From Desulfobacterales bacterium (GTDB lineage Bacteria > Desulfobacterota > Desulfobacteria > Desulfobacterales > UBA11574), in NCBI GenBank assembly GCA_012974475.1, contig JAAXQD010000028.1, forward strand, positions 1-10,415: a DNA stretch of 10,415 bases, read 5' to 3'. The notes below the pieces were generated by a model that did not search any database, was not told where the DNA came from, and worked only from the letters and a program-made list of their open reading frames with translations. Positions 7,664 through 10,415 of this stretch are shown one piece after another (within the stretch, counting starts at the first letter, position 1; each line of letters begins with the position of its first letter). The position numbers were made by a program, and so were the translations under genes.

Positions 7664-9166
7664 TCAGCAATCGACCATGGTAACGCCCAAGCCACCTGTT
7701 CCCATCTCCTTGAACATGGTCGGCATGGCGATGCCTGTTTCATGCATGGCCATGATGACCCGATCCAGGTCCTCCCAATGCTGTGACGCGATCTCGTTTG
7801 TGGCGAGGAGATAGGCGTTATAGGCCTTGATCGCTCCAAAGGCGTTCCTTTCGATGCATGGGATTAGCACGAGGCCGCCCACGGGATCGCAGGACATGCC
7901 CAGGTGATGCTCGAGCGCGATGGTCGCTGCAAGCTCGGTTACTTCGAGCGATGACCCAGTCGCATAGGAAATCATCGCGGCGGCCATAGACGAGGCCACG
8001 CCGATCTCCCCTTGGCAGCCCACTTCCGCGCCGGCGACGCTCGCATTGTTCTTGCATAAGAACCCAACCAGCCCCGCCGCCAAAAGCCCCTTACGCATGG
8101 CGTCCTGGGAAAGCTTCAGATGATGTTTCATCACATATACAAGCGCCGGCATGGTTCCTGCGGAACCCAAGGTGGGGGCGGTGATCCCCAAGCGCCCGGC
8201 GGCGTTGCCTTCTGAACCGGCCAAAGCGTAGCTGCTCATTTGTTGCATGAATCCGTCAGCGACGTTTGCGTTTTTGGAGCACTCGTGGATCCTTTTTGCT
8301 TTCCGATAGAACTTGAACGGCGCAGGGAGAAGACCCTCTTCGGCGAGGCCCTGCGTCACGCCATCCTCCATGGTTTTGAGCACCAAGTCGAGATGCGCGA
8401 GGACTTCATCTTCCCTGACGTTCATGATGGCCTTCTCGTTCTCGAGAATTATCTCGTGTAGGGTCTTATTGCTTTCTTGGGCTAACCTCTTGAATTCCGC
8501 CATGCTGCCGAAGGGACGCAACGGCTTGCCTCGAGCCGGTGCTGGTTGCCCTTTCCAGTGGAAGAAGCCTCCGCCCGTGGAGTAATACTCCCTCTCGAAA
8601 AGCGTCGCCCCATCCTTTCCAACGAGCCGCATGATCATGGTATTGGCGAAGGGGTAGTCATGTTCAATTTTGCCCCAAACGATTATGTCCTTGCTCACCT
8701 CGAAAGTTTTGCCGCTGATGGTCGTCGTATACCTTCGCGTCGTGTCTCCGAGTTCATTCATCAGCTTCGGGTCGCAAGTCTCCGGTTTCTGCCCCATCAA
8801 CCCGGCCAAAATGGCTCGATCGGTACGGTGCCCCTTGCCTGTGGCGCTCAGGCTGCCGAAAAGCTCGACTTGAATGGATTGAGCATTCTCCATCAAGTCC
8901 TTCGTCAAGTCCTCTAAAGCTTTCAGAAAATTACTCGAAATCCGCAAGGGCGCGACGGTATGCGAACTAGACGGCCCTGGCCCGATCTTGAACATGTCGG
9001 TCAGGGAAGTCTCGATCACGCCTTTGGCTGGGGGCACATAACATCTACCCCCAGCCGTGCTGTCAAAAACTTTGGAAGGAATGCCTCTGGCGGAAGCAAT
9101 CTTTGATTTATACAGCGTGCCAGCTGAAGAAATCACGGCCATTTTTATGAAAGTCCGGCGATCCAT
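7664..9166 (-). CDS. sdaA: Fe-S L-serine dehydratase with Tat signal peptide
   Basis: Single-chain [4Fe-4S] L-serine ammonia-lyase: L-serine gives pyruvate + NH3. The beta domain has TDMFKIGPGPSSSHTVAPLR (56-75) and YYSTGGGF; the alpha domain has KNNASVAGAEVGCQGEIG and CDPVGGLVLIPCIERN. Cluster cysteines are C384, C426 and C437, with the same 42/11 spacing as C343, C385 and C396 of the Legionella enzyme; the last residue is Cys500, matching its 'tail-in-mouth' fourth ligand. Unusually, about 52 residues precede the normal start. They open with MDRRTFIKMAVISSAG, a twin-arginine motif (RRTFIK), short hydrophobic core, basic residues and ASA/RG (24-26), an AxA signal peptidase site. The start is well supported: AGGAGGTG lies 6 nt before the ATG, so the signal is part of the product. 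Inference: the folded Fe-S enzyme is exported to the periplasm. An uncleaved or non-functional Tat-like extension is the alternative. Confidence 0.92.
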   Translation of the reverse strand: MDRRTFIKMAVISSAGTLYKSKIASARGIPSKVFDSTAGGRCYVPPAKGVIETSLTDMFKIGPGPSSSHTVAPLRISSNFLKALEDLTKDLMENAQSIQVELFGSLSATGKGHRTDRAILAGLMGQKPETCDPKLMNELGDTTRRYTTTISGKTFEVSKDIIVWGKIEHDYPFANTMIMRLVGKDGATLFEREYYSTGGGFFHWKGQPAPARGKPLRPFGSMAEFKRLAQESNKTLHEIILENEKAIMNVREDEVLAHLDLVLKTMEDGVTQGLAEEGLLPAPFKFYRKAKRIHECSKNANVADGFMQQMSSYALAGSEGNAAGRLGITAPTLGSAGTMPALVYVMKHHLKLSQDAMRKGLLAAGLVGFLCKNNASVAGAEVGCQGEIGVASSMAAAMISYATGSSLEVTELAATIALEHHLGMSCDPVGGLVLIPCIERNAFGAIKAYNAYLLATNEIASQHWEDLDRVIMAMHETGIAMPTMFKEMGTGGLGVTMVDC

Positions 9167-9545
9167 AAGACACCTCCTGAGTCACACGTTTCTGGGTCAA
9201 TCTCGATCCTGCCCAACTACAATTATCGGACCTGAGTATTTTGATAAACGGGTACAAAGTGGGTTCAATAAAGTCCAAAGAAGACTATTCTCCTATAGCA
9301 TATATTTAACGGACCTTCCGCTTATCATCTTCCGTTTGTAAGACCTTATAGCTTAATGATGTTTTCTATATTCACCGGGAGCATCTATGTGGACTTTTCG
9401 TGTCGTGATAGGAACATGTCATGTATCGGGAAAAAATAGAAACTTATAAATTTATGAGCGACCCGGAAGTCCCCAGGGGAGATTACGATTTTCCTGGAAA
9501 TTTCTTGGGTTTTTGTATTTTTGTTGTATCTTTCTCAAATGCGAT
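9167..9545. other. Intergenic gap at a composition change
   Basis: About 380 bp between sdaA and the next minus-strand gene. Base composition becomes clearly more AT-rich from about 9230 onward and stays so to the end. Apart from the weak sdaA promoter candidate and a 42-codon plus-strand frame at 9421-9549, I see no gene, tRNA or strong terminator. TCCCCAGGGGA (9471-9481) is palindromic but leaves almost no loop. Confidence 0.5.
9241..9268 (-). promoter_or_regulatory. Weak sigma-70-like promoter candidate for sdaA
   Basis: On the minus strand TTGAAC (9268-9263) and TATCAA (9246-9241) are 16 bp apart, each 4 of 6 to consensus, about 75 bp upstream of the sdaA ATG. It is the best pair I see in the 380-bp gap, but the region is AT-rich and chance matches are likely. 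Confidence 0.2.
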
Positions 9546-9549
9546 TTAA
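9421..9549 (+). CDS. Hypothetical 42-residue ORF, doubtful
   Basis: ATG with an AGGA motif 7 nt upstream opens MYREKIETYKFMSDPEVPRG, then DYDFPGNFLG and a hydrophobic end FCIFVVSF, and stops at 9547-9549, overlapping the end of the convergent gene by 4 bp. The string looks protein-like, with a polar start and one hydrophobic end segment, and could be a real small protein or the decayed start of a membrane protein. Length and lack of any family match keep confidence low. Confidence 0.22.
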   Translation: MYREKIETYKFMSDPEVPRGDYDFPGNFLGFCIFVVSFSNAI

Positions 9550-10409
9550 TCTTTTGTTATTCTTGCTAGTAGTTCTCCCCTTGCAATCACACCGCCTACC
9601 CATAGGCTTAATATATGCCCTTTCGTGGGAGTACGGATCTTTTTTTCAGAGAAATCAGGAAAACTGATTAAATTTCCTAAATAATCTGTTTTTTCCCCAA
9701 GCTGTTGGATATTAGGAATAAATAATCCACTATTCTCTGCTTTAACTATTCTCATTTTATCATAATCTATAGGAATTGATTTGAATGTCTGGGGTTTTGA
9801 AAGATTTCCTGTATGTCTTAGAAAGCTTTCTATTATTTTTATCCCTTTGTTTATATAGTTATAAGTGATTCTTCTTCCTTCACCTAATTCAACCGTTATT
9901 GCTTTTATGTTTCTGTCTAGAAGACAACCCACCAGTGTGTTCTCAAGAGGTTCTTTTCTTAGTAAAATAAATGGAACATCAAGATGGTCAAGCAAGTCCT
10001 GGACATCAGAGCATCTCGGTTCATATAATCTTGCTTGAGGCGTGTCTAGAATGTTATCATTGCCGTTGTGAAGATCTAAAACACAACCACATCTATTAAG
10101 GATTTTGAATATGCTGTAACACATTTTTTCTGTAATTACGCCATCGTCCTTTCCCGGCCAGCAACGATTCATATCTTTTCTATCTATCCTGCTGGTTCTT
10201 TCTTTTACATTATATGCTAAAGGATTTGCTAGCGGGAAGATGATTATTTTTCCTTTGAGAGGGTATTTTATTTTCAAGAATTCTTTGAGAACAACAATTG
10301 AAAAGAACTCATTTCCATGCTGAGTTGCGACTATTCCTGTAGTAGGTCCTTTCTTTTTTGAATCTACTATAAAATACGGTATTCTGACTGGAGACCCATC
10401 AGGTAATTC
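9546..10409 (-). CDS. AstE/AspA-family zinc amidohydrolase (M14), 5'-truncated
   Basis: Member of the succinylglutamate desuccinylase/aspartoacylase family (PF04952), zinc enzymes that remove acyl groups from N-acyl amino acids. Reading from 10409: LPDGSPVRIPYFIV is the usual N-terminal strand region, and HGNE (31-34; H31 and E34) gives the first zinc ligands. NP (62-63) and DMNRCWPG are the substrate-site hallmarks, LDLHNG gives the second zinc His (~114), and VELGEG the catalytic Glu (~174). The C-terminal beta domain (AENSGLFIP, GHILSLWVGGVIARGELLARI) is typical. About 287 residues are visible; the family usually has 300-340, so only a short N-terminus is missing. There is no ATG at the 5' end: an in-frame TAA at 10412-10410, within 6 bases of the window end, cuts the frame. 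A TTG at 10277 as start would lose the zinc motif and is rejected. It lies in AT-rich DNA, unlike its neighbours. Substrate not determinable. Confidence 0.8.
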   Translation of the reverse strand, partial: ELPDGSPVRIPYFIVDSKKKGPTTGIVATQHGNEFFSIVVLKEFLKIKYPLKGKIIIFPLANPLAYNVKERTSRIDRKDMNRCWPGKDDGVITEKMCYSIFKILNRCGCVLDLHNGNDNILDTPQARLYEPRCSDVQDLLDHLDVPFILLRKEPLENTLVGCLLDRNIKAITVELGEGRRITYNYINKGIKIIESFLRHTGNLSKPQTFKSIPIDYDKMRIVKAENSGLFIPNIQQLGEKTDYLGNLISFPDFSEKKIRTPTKGHILSLWVGGVIARGELLARITKD

Positions 10410-10415
10410 TTACAC

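Noticed and set aside
8240..8917. Several plus-strand open frames across the serine dehydratase
   Set aside because: All are antisense to a fully conserved enzyme, without RBS or recognisable domains.

Overview
The window reads as a contig from an anaerobic, Gram-negative bacterium, most likely of the Desulfobacterota (deltaproteobacterial) type. This rests on gene character (a glnK-amtB pair, an oxygen-sensitive [4Fe-4S] serine dehydratase carrying a Tat signal, a stand-alone NFACT-R protein, a two-domain CDP-alcohol phosphotransferase) and on a hairpin repeat; no rRNA or tRNA is present to fix the taxonomy. Bases 1-30 are not biological: they match the 3' end of the Illumina Nextera read-2 transposon adapter, so position 1 is an untrimmed contig end.

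Left part (31-2500): a sigma-54-like promoter, then glnK (PII) and amtB (ammonium channel) on the plus strand, the classic nitrogen-sensing pair. Facing amtB on the minus strand is a two-gene remnant: a short glycine-rich secreted protein followed by a small lipoprotein. Both have frames broken at homopolymer runs. The last ~60-80 codons of the open amtB frame run antisense through the lipoprotein and are probably not native.

Centre (2500-6500): about 360 bp of non-coding DNA with a good 22-bp palindromic operator candidate, then a 490-residue membrane protein with a PgsA-like domain fused to a PssA-like domain (phospholipid head-group synthesis). It converges on a full-length acetoacetyl-CoA synthetase on the minus strand, which has a convincing sigma-70 promoter.

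Right part (6500-10415): a ~135-bp imperfect hairpin repeat, a stand-alone NFACT-R (DUF814) protein, a short two-helix membrane protein that may be a permease remnant, and a 500-residue Fe-S L-serine dehydratase on the minus strand. The dehydratase has an N-terminal extension with a textbook twin-arginine signal and an AxA cleavage site, which predicts export of an enzyme normally found in the cytoplasm. From about 9200 the DNA becomes visibly more AT-rich. The last gene is a 5'-truncated AstE/AspA-type (M14) zinc amidohydrolase running off the right end.

The genes do not form one pathway. They are neighbouring functions: nitrogen control, membrane lipid synthesis, ketone-body activation and amino-acid breakdown. 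The strongest candidates for something undescribed are the Tat-signal serine dehydratase and the PgsA-PssA fusion.
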